A stretch of DNA of 64,000 nt from Populus alba (lineage: Eukaryota; Streptophyta; Magnoliopsida; Malpighiales; Salicaceae). A model generated the notes under the pieces. The model made no database searches. It was not told where the DNA came from and saw only the letters and a list, made by a program, of their open reading frames with translations. Positions 11,680 to 41,612 of the stretch are shown in pieces. A program made the translations under genes and the position numbers. Every line of letters begins with the position of its first letter. The stretch's first letter is position 1. Location of the stretch: assembly GCF_005239225.2 (NCBI RefSeq), contig NC_133288.1, positions 20,218,169 to 20,282,168 of the forward strand. Reading direction: 5' to 3'.

Positions 11680-12476
11680 TTAAAGTTTAAACCTCCCTCG
11701 TAATCCCTCGTTGAGACCGAACGAAGACCAAAAAGGGAAAGAAGAAATCACGTCCCGTCCTACAATCTCGAGATGCCACGTGGCGTTCCTGAGCGTCGTG
11801 GATCCCACGCTGACGTGGACGGGGCGAGGCAGCGTTTCCGTGTGAACGTGGATAGTCTTTGAAAACAAAATAATAACAAGAAATTATTATCATATACGGA
11901 AACGAAGAACGGGAAAGAAAGACGGAAAGAGAGAGATATAGAGCGAGAAACAAGGCGCGGAGCGGCAACACAGCAGCAGTAGAGAGAGAATTTCTTGATA
12001 ATAATAATTAATAATAATCATAAATTAATCGTCATTTTGTTATACTTTCCTTTCTCCTCTCTTTTCTTTCTCATAATTATAGCCGAAGTCGCGTTTTCCT
12101 TTTTTTTAGGGCTGAAAAATTTCACATCTCCCTTAAAAAAAATCAAAATTAAGTAAAAACAGCAAGACAAGGGGAAAAAAAAACATAACACGAAAGGAGA
12201 AATTATAGCCCCCAGATCTTGCTGCCCATAAATCCCGACTCCTCATCTCTTTCGAACATTTCTTTTCTCAATCGATTCAATTTCCTAATATTATTTTGTT
12301 GTTAATCTTGAGCCAGGGAAGGGAAGGAGAGAGATCCTTGCAGATATTTATGAGTGTTAGTGTTGTAATGATATAGAAGGGGGAGTTGGATCTGGTGAAA
12401 CGGAATTTGAAATCGTCGTCCGTCGTCGTCGTCGGATGAGAGGTAATCATAGAAGGGAATTGAAAGAGAATAAACG
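11680..12476 (+). promoter_or_regulatory. Upstream region and probable 5' UTR of the SPIRRIG-like gene
   Basis: Composition changes here from AT-rich repeats to a mixed region. A palindromic G-box core CCACGTGG sits at 11776-11783, with further ACGTGG near 11813. Purine-rich GAAAGA/GAGAGA and pyrimidine-rich tracts follow, and a CGT-trinucleotide run lies at about 12414-12435, all typical of plant 5' leaders. The transcription start cannot be fixed by eye. Overlapping short open frames on both strands look accidental. Confidence 0.5.
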
Positions 12477-30545
<18,069 letters not shown>

Positions 30546-31545
30546 GAGGGGGGGAAACTGATTTAAGCGTGATTGTTTCAGCTCGTGGCAGCTATTTATT
30601 ATTTATTGAAATCCTATGCGGGTTTTGTCTGCTACCACGGCAAAGGAAGTAAAGGATTCTATGTTCGCAATACATTGAGAAGGGAGAACAAGGCAGCAGG
30701 GCTGGCCTGGGATTGAAAGTGGACAGGCAAAAAGAAGATGAAATCTTTTATAGATGACTGATAAATGTCGATTTCCTGGCAAGCATGAAGACTCTCGTGC
30801 CAGGCTTCTTATTGAGAAGGGAGAGTGGAGTCTTGCTTCTTGTTGTACTCTGGGTTCTTGGCGAGGACATTTTTGGTTTTGCACGTGAACAGAGTCATTA
30901 GGTTGTTTGTTCAATGTACATAGATGGAATTACCAACAGTGTGTTATGAAGTTGTATAGAGAAAAAGTGTGCGCAAGGAATGGAGAGCTGTGAAACCACC
31001 TGGCCAAGTTAATTGGGCTATTGTATTCTTCGACTTGATTTTTTTTTAAATAGTGCAATGGGGCACCCACTGCCCATTTCTTGTTGAGAAGCGTGCTCTC
31101 CCCCCCTCTCCCTGCTTACTTCGATCTCCTTGTGCATTGTCTTTTCAGGCTAGTGTAGTACGCTCACTATGATGATGTTTCTTTGCTTATGGAATGTAAT
31201 GGGGAAAGATTGTTGATCTTAAACAAAAATGCATTTCTCGGAACTAAAGGTCCTGGCACATGCTCTAATGGAGCATCCTAATCTAGAATGTTAACGGGTT
31301 GTTCTTGTGGTTCGCCGTGTTGACTGATTTTGGATAGATTCCTTTCAGCTGTCATGTTGACGTAGGAGTAGAAGGCGCTCTTTTGCTGAAATGGGAATAT
31401 GACAAGAAAATATCATAAGATTGAAAAAGACATCAACGAAAATTAAATGCTATGAAATAAAAACGAAACCTTAAAAAGGAAAAGGTGATCTGCCTTGCGT
31501 TCTTATCCTCCTTGCCACCTTCCATTCTTGTGCAAAGTCTCTTTG
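30546..31545 (+). other. 3' UTR of SPI-like gene and spacer to OTP86-like gene
   Basis: One kilobase between two same-strand genes. The first several hundred bases are less AT-rich and resemble a 3' UTR. I see no classical AATAAA in a convincing position, so the polyadenylation site is open. The downstream gene's promoter must lie in the last few hundred bases. The minus-strand frame at 30603-30914 has no recognisable similarity. Confidence 0.5.
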
Positions 31546-34419
31546 ATGGCTCTGTCCATTTCACAATGCTATTACAATATCCCTAAAACCTTTGCCCAAC
31601 TCCAAACGTTAAACAAAACCCATGTAGCCAACCCGTCTCCCAAAATCCCTAAATTCTCTCAGAAGATAAAAAGCTCCCCTCTTAAAGAGACATGCAACCA
31701 AGGAAGCCTCAAAGAAGCTTTTGTCTCATTTTCTGCTCTTTTCACTGACTATGGCAACTTACTTCTGATTAACCCTGACGAGGTTTATGCACCAATCCTT
31801 GAGCTTTGTGCAACCAAGAGAGCACTTTTACAGGGCCAACAAATTCATGCCCATTTGATAAAATCCAATTTAGTATCTGAATTTATGTTTTTGAGCGCTA
31901 AACTTGTTTCCATGTACGGCAAGTGTGGGTCTATTTTGGATGCGGACAAAGTGTTTGATAAAATGCACGAGAGAACTATTTTTACATGGAATGCGATGAT
32001 GGGTGCTAATGTATCAAACGGAGAACCTTTAAGAGCCCTTGAATTGTTTAGGGAAATGCGGGTTTTGGGTGTTCCCTTTGATTCTTTTACTTTTCCGTGT
32101 GTACTTAAAGCGTGCGGTGTGGTTGAGGATCTACACCGCGGGGCTGAAATTCATGGTCTGATAATTAAATGTGGATATGATTCTATTGTGTTTGTTGCTA
32201 ATTCTCTTGTTTCCATGTATGCCAAGTGCAATGACATACTCGGAGCAAGGAAACTGTTTGATAGAATGAATGAAAGAAATGATGTCGTGTCATGGAATTC
32301 TATAATTTCAGCTTACTCTATGAATGGGCAATGTATGGAGGCGTTGGGATTGTTTAGGGAAATGCAGAAGGCTGGTGTTGGTGCAAATACTTATACTTTG
32401 GTTGCTGCTCTTCAAGCTTGTGAGGATTCTTCCTTCAAGAAACTGGGCATGGAGATTCATGCTGCTATTTTAAAATCAAATCAAGTACTTGATGTTTATG
32501 TGGCCAATGCTTTGGTAGCTATGCATGTTAGATTTGGTAAAATGAGTTATGCTGCTAGAATTTTTGATAAGTTGGATGAGAAGGATAACATCACTTGGAA
32601 TTCCATGATAGCAGGTTTCACTCAAAATGGTTTGTATAATGAAGCTTTGCAATTCTTCTGTGGTTTGCAAGATGCTAATCTAAAACCAGATGAGGTTTCT
32701 CTAATAAGCATCCTTGCTGCGTCTGGGAGACTGGGTTATCTGTTGAATGGAAAGGAAATTCATGCTTACGCAATTAAGAATTGGCTTGATTCTAATCTAC
32801 GGATTGGAAATACACTTATAGATATGTATTCCAAGTGCTGTTGTGTGGCTTACGCTGGCCTCGTTTTTGATAAGATGCTCAATAAAGATCTCATTTCCTG
32901 GACAACAGTTATAGCTGCCTATGCTCAAAATAATTGTCATACTGAGGCTTTAAAATTGCTGAGGAAAGTGCAGACGAAAGGGATGGACGTAGATACAATG
33001 ATGATAGGAAGCGCCTTGCTGGCTTGCAGTGGATTGAGATGCTTGTCCCATGCAAAAGAAGTACATGGTTACACTTTGAAGCGAGGTTTATCTGATCTTA
33101 TGATGCAGAATATGATCATTGATGTGTATGCAGATTGTGGGAATATTAATTATGCAACTCGAATGTTCGAGTCGATAAAATGTAAAGATGTGGTGTCTTG
33201 GACGAGCATGATATCGTGCTATGTACATAATGGACTTGCAAATGAAGCGCTCGGTGTTTTTTACCTGATGAAAGAAACCAGTGTTGAACCTGATTCTATA
33301 ACTCTAGTGAGCATCCTCTCTTCTGCTGCGAGTTTATCTGCCTTGAATAAAGGAAAAGAAATTCATGGTTTCATATTCCGGAAGGGTTTCGTGTTAGAAG
33401 GATCTACAGTGAACTCTCTAGTCGATATGTATGCTTGTTGTGGAAGTCTGGAGAATGCATACAAGGTATTTTTTTGCACCAGAAGTAAAAGTCTGGTACT
33501 ATGGACAACTATGATCAACGCATATGGAATGCATGGACGTGGCAAAGAAGCTGTTGAATTATTTAGTATAATGGAGGACCAGAAACTAATTCCCGATCAT
33601 ATTACCTTTTTGGCACTTCTTTATGCATGCAGTCATTCAGGACTAATCAATGAAGGTAAAAGATTGCTTGAAACTATGAAATGTAAGTATCAGCTGGAGC
33701 CATGGCCGGAACATTATGCATGCTTGGTTGATCTTCTTGGCCGTGCAAATCACTTAGAAGAGGCATACCATTTTGTGAAAAGCATGCAGATTGAGCCTAC
33801 TGCTGAAGTTTGGTGTGCATTCCTCGGGGCTTGTCGGATTCACTCAAATAAAAAACTTGGAGAAATCGCAGCACAGAAGCTTTTAGAGTTGGATCCAGAT
33901 AGTCCAGGAAGTTACGTGCTGATATCCAATGTCTTTGCTGCCAGTGGTAGATGGAAAGACGTGGAAGAAGTAAGAATGAGAATGAAGGGGGGTGGGTTGA
34001 AGAAAAACCCTGGGTGCAGTTGGATTGAGGTTGGGAACAAGGTTCATACATTCCTTGCAAGAGACAAGTTTCACCCAGAATCTTACAAGATTTATCAAAA
34101 GTTGGCACAAATTACTGAGAAGTTGGAGAAGGAAGGAGGCTATGTGCCTCAAACCAAGTTTGTTTTGCACAATGTAGGGAAAGAAGAGAAAGTTCAGATG
34201 CTTTATGGACATAGTGAAAGGCTGGCAATTGCATATGGTCTGATGAGCACTTCTGAGGGAACCCCTATTAGAATTACAAAGAACCTTCGTGTTTGTGTTG
34301 ATTGCCACACTTTTTGTAAGCTGGTTTCAAAATTCTTTGAAAGAGAACTGATTTTGAGGGATGCCAGCCGATTTCATCATTTTGAAGACGGAGTCTGCTC
34401 TTGCGGTGATTTCTGGTGA
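31546..34419 (+). CDS. OTP86: DYW-class PPR protein, plastid RNA editing factor OTP86
   Basis: Intronless, 957 aa from the ATG at 31546; the open frame extends 51 nt upstream only through a TTG. The first ~50 residues are rich in S, T, K and N with few acidic residues, as in a plastid transit peptide. From about residue 85 the protein is a tandem PLS-type PPR array, followed by E/E+ motifs (WCAFLGACRIHSNKKLGEIA onward) and a DYW deaminase domain: HSE at 889-891, CVDCH at 917-921, HH at about 944-945, CSC at 951-953, ending DFW. The array closely follows Arabidopsis OTP86 (AT3G63370, about 960 aa), which is needed for C-to-U editing of chloroplast rps14; the same site here is inferred. All zinc- and catalysis-associated residues I can check are present. 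The neighbouring MIR167 and Ca2+-ATPase genes repeat the Arabidopsis gene order, supporting orthology. Confidence 0.93.
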   Translation: MALSISQCYYNIPKTFAQLQTLNKTHVANPSPKIPKFSQKIKSSPLKETCNQGSLKEAFVSFSALFTDYGNLLLINPDEVYAPILELCATKRALLQGQQIHAHLIKSNLVSEFMFLSAKLVSMYGKCGSILDADKVFDKMHERTIFTWNAMMGANVSNGEPLRALELFREMRVLGVPFDSFTFPCVLKACGVVEDLHRGAEIHGLIIKCGYDSIVFVANSLVSMYAKCNDILGARKLFDRMNERNDVVSWNSIISAYSMNGQCMEALGLFREMQKAGVGANTYTLVAALQACEDSSFKKLGMEIHAAILKSNQVLDVYVANALVAMHVRFGKMSYAARIFDKLDEKDNITWNSMIAGFTQNGLYNEALQFFCGLQDANLKPDEVSLISILAASGRLGYLLNGKEIHAYAIKNWLDSNLRIGNTLIDMYSKCCCVAYAGLVFDKMLNKDLISWTTVIAAYAQNNCHTEALKLLRKVQTKGMDVDTMMIGSALLACSGLRCLSHAKEVHGYTLKRGLSDLMMQNMIIDVYADCGNINYATRMFESIKCKDVVSWTSMISCYVHNGLANEALGVFYLMKETSVEPDSITLVSILSSAASLSALNKGKEIHGFIFRKGFVLEGSTVNSLVDMYACCGSLENAYKVFFCTRSKSLVLWTTMINAYGMHGRGKEAVELFSIMEDQKLIPDHITFLALLYACSHSGLINEGKRLLETMKCKYQLEPWPEHYACLVDLLGRANHLEEAYHFVKSMQIEPTAEVWCAFLGACRIHSNKKLGEIAAQKLLELDPDSPGSYVLISNVFAASGRWKDVEEVRMRMKGGGLKKNPGCSWIEVGNKVHTFLARDKFHPESYKIYQKLAQITEKLEKEGGYVPQTKFVLHNVGKEEKVQMLYGHSERLAIAYGLMSTSEGTPIRITKNLRVCVDCHTFCKLVSKFFERELILRDASRFHHFEDGVCSCGDFW

Positions 34420-35874
34420 CTGTACAAATTTGTTCCTGAAAATTTGGCTCGCATAGGATTCTTATGGATTCTATTGTTTCCTACAATACCCTTTACGCTG
34501 CTGTTACCGTGCCATATTCCAACAAGCAGGACTATTGAGTGAGCATTATTAAAGATTTCTTTGTTCTATCCCTGAAGTTGCCTCTGCGGTGCGCTTTTTA
34601 TGCAAGACTTGTATGGGGCAACAATGAGGTACCCTTCCCATATTATTATGCTGAGATAAAGGTGGTATGGGGGCAGATTTAGACACGTAAAATTCTCCAG
34701 TCTCATGTAAGTCTCATTATTTCATTAGTTCAATTCTAGTGAAATATAAAAATTGTGAACATGCCTTTAGATATTCCAGGTTCAGGTTATCAAATCATGT
34801 GCTTCCGGAGTGATTGCGTGTACATTCAAATGGAAGGAGCCCAGGGAGGGAAATTGTTAACCTGTAAGTACATGTCGATATCTTTCTACCGACATTGTTA
34901 ATCATCAAGAAATAATTTCTTACTGAATTCAGATGTTACATGATGAATCAGGTAGACTAAAATCCAGGATGTTTGTGACTTTGTGGTGATTAAGCTAGTC
35001 TTCAAATTCAATAACAAAAAGTGTAGGGAGTTGCCAACAAGTTTCCTTTCGAGGAGATTTCTTTTTTCTGGATGTTTCTGTGACAGTCGAAGTACATATC
35101 TTAAAATTTAATTAAAAAAGGCCGTTGATGAGGTTGCCTATTGTTACTCTCAAAGGCGATGAGCTTTGGTTCCAATCACAGACCAAAAATCAGAGCTTCT
35201 GTTCAAGCCCGCAACTTTACAAAGTTCTAAAAAGCACAATCAGAGCTCTCATATTACTCCCAAAGGCTGAATTTGCGGTAGAGGATCACTCAGCTGCTGA
35301 GTCTCTGATGGAGCTCATCTGGATTTAGTCCCTTGAAGTAACCTCTATCCTGAACTACAAATACAGAATGATTGCTGCTGAAGATGGATTTTTGGGCTTC
35401 CTGCATCTGGCTATTAACAAGCCTAATGGTGAATTGCTGCTGGAAATACATTGTCAATCATGAGAAGGGATTAAAATGTATATATCAAAATATGGAAGCT
35501 CGGAAAAAGAAAAGGGAAAAGTAAAAGATGGAACAGGTATGTAACTTCTGCCGGCTCATATTATATTTCTGACTGTGGTTACAAAAATATATAATATTAT
35601 TACTTTTGTGGAAGATTTTCTGATTGATTTGTCATCTTCATAGATAACCGTTGAATACTTCTATAATTTTGTTTCTTTATGGCGAGTATTAATTATTTTT
35701 TATGAGAACTTTCCTATCTACGAGCTTTTGCCATAAGCCAGATTAGCTTGAAATCCACCACTTCAAGCTTTAAAACGCCCACTCGCGTGCTGAGTCGAAA
35801 ATAAAAGGTTCATTGTGCATTGACTGAAAGTAATGATCACAGGAGGCACTGATCATGAGCTATTTAATATTGTT
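34420..35874. other. 3' region of OTP86-like gene, then gene-free DNA
   Basis: The first few hundred bases are presumably the 3' UTR. The rest is mixed-composition DNA with no supported ORF; the frame at 35125-35328 has no recognisable similarity and no matching feature elsewhere in the window. Confidence 0.45.
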
Positions 35875-36055
35875 ATAGGGTTTTTTTAAAAAAAATTATT
35901 TAAAATATATTAAAATAGTATTTTTTTATTTTTTTAAAAAATTGATTTTTAATACTAAAACAATTTTTAAAAAAAACCAAAAATAAATTATTTTAAAGAA
36001 AAGAAAAGAAAAATTAAAAAATTATTATTTTTTAAAACACAAAAATAAAACAGGC
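35875..36055 (+). repeat. MITE-like repeat copy (family M), plus orientation
   Basis: AAAATATATTAAAATAGTAT core and a right end TTTTAAAACACAAAAATAAA. Its right edge abuts the start of duplicated block A copy 1. Confidence 0.65.
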
Positions 36056-36057
36056 TC

Positions 36058-37012
36058 TATATTTCGAAGTGGACAAAAGGAAGGAGAAGGTCGGTCAAGA
36101 AAAGCTTATAGGAACTAGAAAAGGAAGGAAATTAAAGATGCCCCTAGTGTGGGATTCCACACGAACATACTAGGGTATATTATTTAGTTACAAAAATCTC
36201 TTACCGACCGAAGAATCCTCAACTTTTTCCTAAAACATAGTAGAACTACAAAGAATAGTAAATGATGATAACACAACGTTTTCACTTATTTTAATTACCA
36301 GTGAGTTGAAGGAGAGAAGTAGTTCTGGTAATTTAGTGGAAGTGATGAAGAAACAGCTAGAGCAGAGAAGAACAACATTAGTTAGAACTCGTTTATAACG
36401 CTGCTAGAAATTATGCTGACCTAAGAAACCTCTGGTCCTTCCATGGCCGCAAGTCACCAAACAGTAGTGACTTTGTTTTGTGCTGCGGGCTCTATGTTAG
36501 AATGCCAGGAGTAAGAACGAGGTTGCTCTATCATCTTAGATGCCAGGCACATCACGCAAGTAGGAGGAGGACCACTCTAGAGCCTGCAGTTTATGCTCAC
36601 TCTATGGTCTCTACACGTACTTGCATTTCAAGACGGAACCACACGATGAAGTATTGCTTGTCGGTCATCAACTACAAATGGTTATTGTTCTTGAAAGGGA
36701 TAAAAATTATAAAACGATTCTCGCGTGTTTGTACGTGAGCTTAGCTTGCAGAGAGAGAGCAGGCCTCTTGTTTTCTACCTGGTTGGAGGGTCTCTCTCTT
36801 GGATATGACCGGTGTCGTCTCTGATTTCTGCTCGGTCATGAATCTTAAGAATTGAAATCCCCCTCCTCCACGGTGCTCCTTTGTATTTATTTATTTATGC
36901 TCGTGTTCGTTACTATTAAAGAAAAAACTCAAAGGGAAAGGTGCTTCGCCATGCATGTTGCACAGTAAAATGACATTTTTGTTCTCCATTATAACAGCCA
37001 AGTATGTGAGTC
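36058..37012 (+). repeat. Duplicated block A, copy 1 (pair with 41613-42570)
   Basis: Starts at ATATTTCGAAGTGGACAAAA and is collinear with 41613-42570 at what looks like roughly 85-90 percent identity with small indels. Shared phrases include GTGGGATTCCACACGAACAT and ACTCGTTTATAACGCTGCTA. Open frames of 60-86 codons occur in both copies but lack a conserved start and any known family, so I treat the block as noncoding. Confidence 0.85.
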
Positions 37013-37398
37013 CCGGGATTCATGATGGTCCAACCAAAATTCAATTCTGCCTCCGTATTTATTTTAAATGTTGTTTTTTTTCATTATTTTTATTTATCTT
37101 GATTTTAATATTTTTTAAAGTTTATTTATTTTTAATTTTTATCTTATTGTATTTTATTTAATTTGATTAATATTTTTTTATAGTTAACTTAAGTTTTTTT
37201 TTATTTAATTTTTTCTTGTTTTTTTTTTAATTTTAATCTCATATAACGGGAAGCAAGTTAATCAAGTTAACTCGATTGTTTTTCTTTAAAAAATTTTTTT
37301 ATTTTTTCATTTATTCCATTATATTAGATTATGATTATGATTATTATTATTATTATTATTTCACATGATTATTCTAATATTATATTAAAAATATATTA
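37011..37398 (+). repeat. AT-rich poplar-type repeat C, short copy (pair with 45019-46608)
   Basis: Begins GATTCATGATGGTCCAACC and shares ACCAAAATTCAATT and CGCCTCC/TGCCTCC phrasing with 45019 onward. It includes the GTTAATCAAGTTAACTCGAT motif typical of a repeat I recognise from poplar, and a TTA microsatellite at about 37337-37361. Here the C segment is only ~390 bp, against ~1.6 kb in the second copy. Confidence 0.65.
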
Positions 37399-37976
37399 AA
37401 AAATAATTCTTACACAACTCACAAACACCCCGCTGACAAAAAATACTACAGAACCTCCGAAAACTTGGATGGCACTCACCGCACAGGCCTGGCGGTCTAC
37501 TATATCTGAAATTTGCAGACTCTGTAACTAATAGCAACTTGCATGCGTCCAAAAATGGATAAACAACCATTATATTGCATCTGATCATCAACTTTAAATC
37601 CATTTTGGCCCTCCTTTCTCTCATCCTTTTCTTCTCTCTCACTCACGAGCTTGCAGTAGCCTTTACATCTCGTCTGAACCCAATTAACAGCTTACAAAAA
37701 GGCTTCAACTGCGAGCCGCAGACATAGCCTCAGCTGCTTGTAGGAGGTTTGCGGTGAGCTGCAGTGGCCATACACAGCAGTTTTTGGTCACTGCAATCAA
37801 GGTATTGAGATGATCAAAAGAAAAAAGGGAATCCTGCAATTTAATATAATCTAGTCATGGCTTAAAATGCTATTTTAATGTATTGTTCAAGCCAATGTTG
37901 ATTTCTTTAAACATTCCCAAAGGGAGATGTTTACCTTTCTCGAGTATTTCGGTCCAAATATTTGACATGCAATGGC
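37399..37976 (+). repeat. Duplicated block B, copy 1 (pair with 46609-47192)
   Basis: Starts AAAAATAATTCTTACACAACT. Near-identical over its first ~470 bp to 46609-47090 (mid-90s percent by eye), then less so to CATGCAATGGC. Shared phrases include CAGAACCTCCGAAAACTTGG and TTGCATGCGTCCAAAAATGG. No protein or RNA family recognised. Confidence 0.88.
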
Positions 37977-40380
37977 GTTTACAAGGGTAGTTCTTTAAAA
38001 TGTGTGTTTTTTAAAAAAATGTTTTTGCATTTTTTATTGCAAGTAATTTAGCATTTGACGTTGTTCATGTTTTTTAATAGTTTTTTTAAAATTTTAATTT
38101 AAACATATTTTAAGTAATGTTTATGCTTTCGTTAAAGTTAAAGATAATTTATATGCCCCTTTAATCTAGGATCGATGCACCCGGATCGATTGAGAACATG
38201 TATTCTTAATTATTACATTACATTACACACTATATTATAATACCTATGCAAAACACTGCCAGAGTGTTTTTCTTTAGAGCTTGAAACTGTTTTTTTTATT
38301 ATTATTATTATTGCAATTTAATAATAGATTTATCAAAATTTATTCAATCTATATAAAAATTTAAAATCAGGGACCAAAATATCAAACAAAAAAAACTCAT
38401 AGCTAATCTAAAATACAATTTAAAAAATAGGGATCAAAGTGTAAAGTAAGAAAAACTCATAGCCAATCTAGAGTTATACAAAAAAGTTCCTTTTCATCGT
38501 CATAATCTCCTCTCTTTTTTTACTTTACAATTCCTAAAAGATGTGTAATTTCAATTTTAGTCCAAAAGTTAGTATTCTTTACATTTTAGTTCTTGGATTT
38601 GAGAGAAAAGAAGAAAGTCATCAAATTTTGGTTGATGAAAGAGAAAAACATTGGATGACACCAATTTCATCCACTAAAAAGGCAGATCTCGGTATCATCA
38701 AGTTTAATTTGATATGAGAAATTCCACTGAGATGGTCTGTCTTTATTAAAAGAAGTGTTTATTGGTAAACAAATTAGCGGCGTACGTTTAATGCAATAAT
38801 TAATTAGATTTATAGATATTTGAGATGACATGAAAAGTCATTTATTTAACTATAAGAGTGGAAATTTTTCTCTTTTATAACATTGGTTGTTGTTGCTTTT
38901 ATCGTTTTCTTTTACTTTCGCTATTTGCAGTCTCTTTAAAAACAATTTAGAAGAATTCTTGAGCAAGTTTCGCTCTTTCTTAAAAAGAAATTGTCATTCT
39001 CGGTGCCTTCACTTAACTATTTCTTTATTTCTTCTTCTTTTTTTTTAACAAAATCAAACAGATCCTCGTAACGTCAGATTTGACTTTAAGAGCAAAGACA
39101 TTGCTTCCTCCAATAATGAGTTCATGTTTCGGCTAGAAATTGAAGGAAGCAACGAGGAGCGTAGGTCTATCAAACTAGGCCTTTAAACTAGAGGAGATGG
39201 AACTATATCATCCACCCCTATTAGGGGGAAAATAGTTCTCATAATTAAAGAAGTCTATCCCCTAAAGCCTTGAGAGAGCCTCAGAAGAGAGAAGAGACTT
39301 GAGTTTAGCGCATAATTGCATCTGTTGATGTTAAGTCCAACATCTTTCCATACACACAAATATCAGGGCTTGGTGTTTGGGTGAACCCAAGATATCAGAC
39401 CAACTCACAATTAAGTTCAACACGTAGCTGAAATCAAGGATATTGGGTATAGAAGCAAACTAGATCCATGTCATTCGGCTTGATTTTTCTGTCAAACCTA
39501 AACATGTTGTGTTAATATTCCTATTTGAAATTGTGGTAAAAATGATTTTTTAAGTGTTTTTTACTTGAAAATACATTAAAATAGTATATATTTTTATTTT
39601 TTAAAATTTATTTTTAATATCAATATATTACTATATCAAATCAATTTAAAAATATTAAAAACATTTAATTTATTTTTAAAAAAAAAATAATAAAAAAACC
39701 AAAACAAAATAAAAACTATACACCACCCTACAAAACTGAAACTTAAAAAAATAAATAACATTCTGGACAACTGGTTATATCATTTTTAGTCGAGCCTTGG
39801 ATGTAACTCGTTACTTATCGCAAGGATAGATCTTGTCGCCACCATTAATTATCCCATAAGCCAACAAAAGAGGATATAGAGAGTTTTCTCGATGGGCGAG
39901 AATTGGCATTAAAACCACCCCTTCAACCATGAATTGACAACTGAATTTGAACAAAGCAAAGCCCAGAGAGGAGGGGGGTGGGGGGGGCTGTCACAAGTAC
40001 AAATGAATGATCACTCGCCAGGCATGCAGTGAAATAGCAAGGAATCCAAACAAAATGCATCGAAAGACTAACCAAACACTTAGATTAGAAACCCAATAAT
40101 TGCAGAGTACAGTGACCTTCTCATATTTGAAAGTTGTGGTGTGATGCCTTTCGGATCCTCTACTGTACTGTTGCCTCGTATGCACAAAACAGTACTTTAT
40201 GTGGGCACCAGTAGCCTCCAGCCTTGCCTGCGATGCCGCCCTATATTTTCTACCGCCACCTGTGACCCTATATTATCTCCACTCTGCTTAACTATGCCAT
40301 ACTCCATCTTTCTATAGCCTCGCCCAGCTAGACCCCCCGCCTCTTAGCTGTCCACATGATGCTTTTCCTTTAATTCACTG
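37977..40380. other. Gene-free DNA upstream of the first MIR167
   Basis: AT-rich with a short TTA microsatellite (about 38300-38320). No supported ORF. A family M copy lies at 39540-39720, annotated separately. A G-rich run occurs at about 39971-39987. Confidence 0.5.
39540..39720 (+). repeat. MITE-like repeat copy (family M), plus orientation
   Basis: GAAAATACATTAAAATAGTA and TATATCAAATCAATTTAAAA identify the core. The ends are degenerate. Confidence 0.6.
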
Positions 40381-40997
40381 TTGAACAAGAAGGGTTTTGC
40401 GTCTTTTCTTAATGATTCTCTCTTGACTCGTTTACTTCTGCCCCAGCTTCCCCTCTATTTATGCTATCCTTGCATCTGAGAAATCTAGGGTTTTTCTTTC
40501 TTCCGTTCTTTCTTTCCTCTGTGGTAGTTTCTGTTTTCCTTCGATGAAGAAAAGAAAGACTTTCACTCCTCTCATCAATTGTCTCCGTTCTCTTGTTCCA
40601 TGTTTTCATCTGAATATGTGTATTTTTTTAAGGTTTTTTTTGGTTTTTTTCCTTTAAATATTTCCTTTTGTTGGTTTTTTTCCTTTCAATATTTCTCCGT
40701 TCTATTTTTCTCAATGGAGTTTTTGCTTTTCAAAGATAAATTTGTACAATCTTCAGATTATAGTTTTGAAGGTTTATCTCCATTCTCTATAGCCTATAGG
40801 CACATGTTTGAAACTACTTTCTTGTACTTGCACCTTCCTGATCTATCTCCTTCAATAAGAAGCATCTTTCTGCTTATAAAAAAAAAAATTTAAAGAAGAG
40901 GAATCTTTTGCTCAGTTTCTGTTTTCATACAATAATGAAAGAACAATGTGCAGGGAGTTGACCTGATCTGTTTTCGTGTGGTTAAAAGAAGTTCACA
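40381..40997 (+). promoter_or_regulatory. Probable promoter and leader of the first MIR167 primary transcript
   Basis: A TATA-like CTATTTATG sits at 40455-40463, followed by pyrimidine-rich leader-like sequence and an AuxRE-type TGTCTC at about 40579. The start site would lie near 40490, giving a leader of about 500 nt before the hairpin, which may include an intron. This is inference; the frame at 40579-40893 looks accidental. Confidence 0.35.
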
Positions 40998-41095
40998 AGG
41001 GAAAAGGTGAAGCTGCCAGCATGATCTATCTTTGGTTAGAAGCGAAAGAACTAACCCTAGCTAGGTCATGCTCTGACAGCCTCACTCCTTCCTAT
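40998..41095 (+). ncRNA. MIR167: MIR167 precursor hairpin, Arabidopsis MIR167b type
   Basis: The 5' arm carries a perfect 21-nt mature miR167 at 41008-41028 (core AAGCTGCCAGCATGATCT, ending in A). The 3' arm at 41064-41086 matches the known MIR167b-type star (core GGTCATGCTCTGACAGCC). The two arms pair along their length, with further pairing of TTTGGTTA against TAACCCTAG inside and a short loop GAAGCGAAAGAA. The sequence around the duplex resembles Arabidopsis MIR167b (AT3G63375). miR167 guides cleavage of ARF6 and ARF8 mRNAs in auxin signalling. Its place between OTP86- and ACA12-like genes matches Arabidopsis gene order. Confidence 0.95.
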
Positions 41096-41612
41096 TTGGG
41101 GGCCCATAATAGATTCCAGACACATCTTTCAAATCTGAAAAGATGTATAGTAACTCCCTGTAAGTATATTCTTTTCCCTCCCTCAGTTCTTGTGTGGTCA
41201 GGCATGCGTTTACTAACCTTTTCTTTTCCAGTTGCTTGAGTTATTTTTGTCTCTCCTTTGCACTCTCCACTACGACTGATAAAAATATAGTGAAGTCAAA
41301 TATCATGCGACGCAATATGTACTCGCATGGATGTAATGAAATCCCACATTAACTCTTCTGGGTCCCCATTTCCTTAGCTTTGAGTTTTTTGTTTGCTATG
41401 GTAAGTGCTTCTTTTTCCTTTCGCGTTAAGAGAGTATGCATGCCATAAGCATGAAAGCCGTGTCAAAAATCAAAAGAACATTTATGCTTATATTAATGGA
41501 GGCCCAAAATTTTCGTTCTCTCATCGTGTTCCATCTTGCTACATGTAAACAAACAAAGTTAGATGAGATCATTAACTAGAATATTACCAGCAAAGAAAAA
41601 ATTATCAGGTTC
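41096..41612 (+). other. Downstream part of the MIR167 transcript region, no gene seen
   Basis: Presumably primary-transcript 3' sequence for an unknown distance. No polyadenylation site can be fixed. No ORF of interest. Confidence 0.4.

Noticed and set aside
31495..31545. Upstream extension of the OTP86-like frame by 17 residues
   Set aside because: It would need a TTG start; the ATG at 31546 begins a plausible transit peptide and gives the length expected of OTP86.
36478..36824. Open frames in block A that are also open in the second copy (42047-42375), with two 3-bp indels that keep the frame
   Set aside because: They begin at TTG, not a conserved ATG, the substitutions between copies are mostly amino-acid changing, and two different frames are open over the same DNA. 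This looks like chance, not a small protein under selection.
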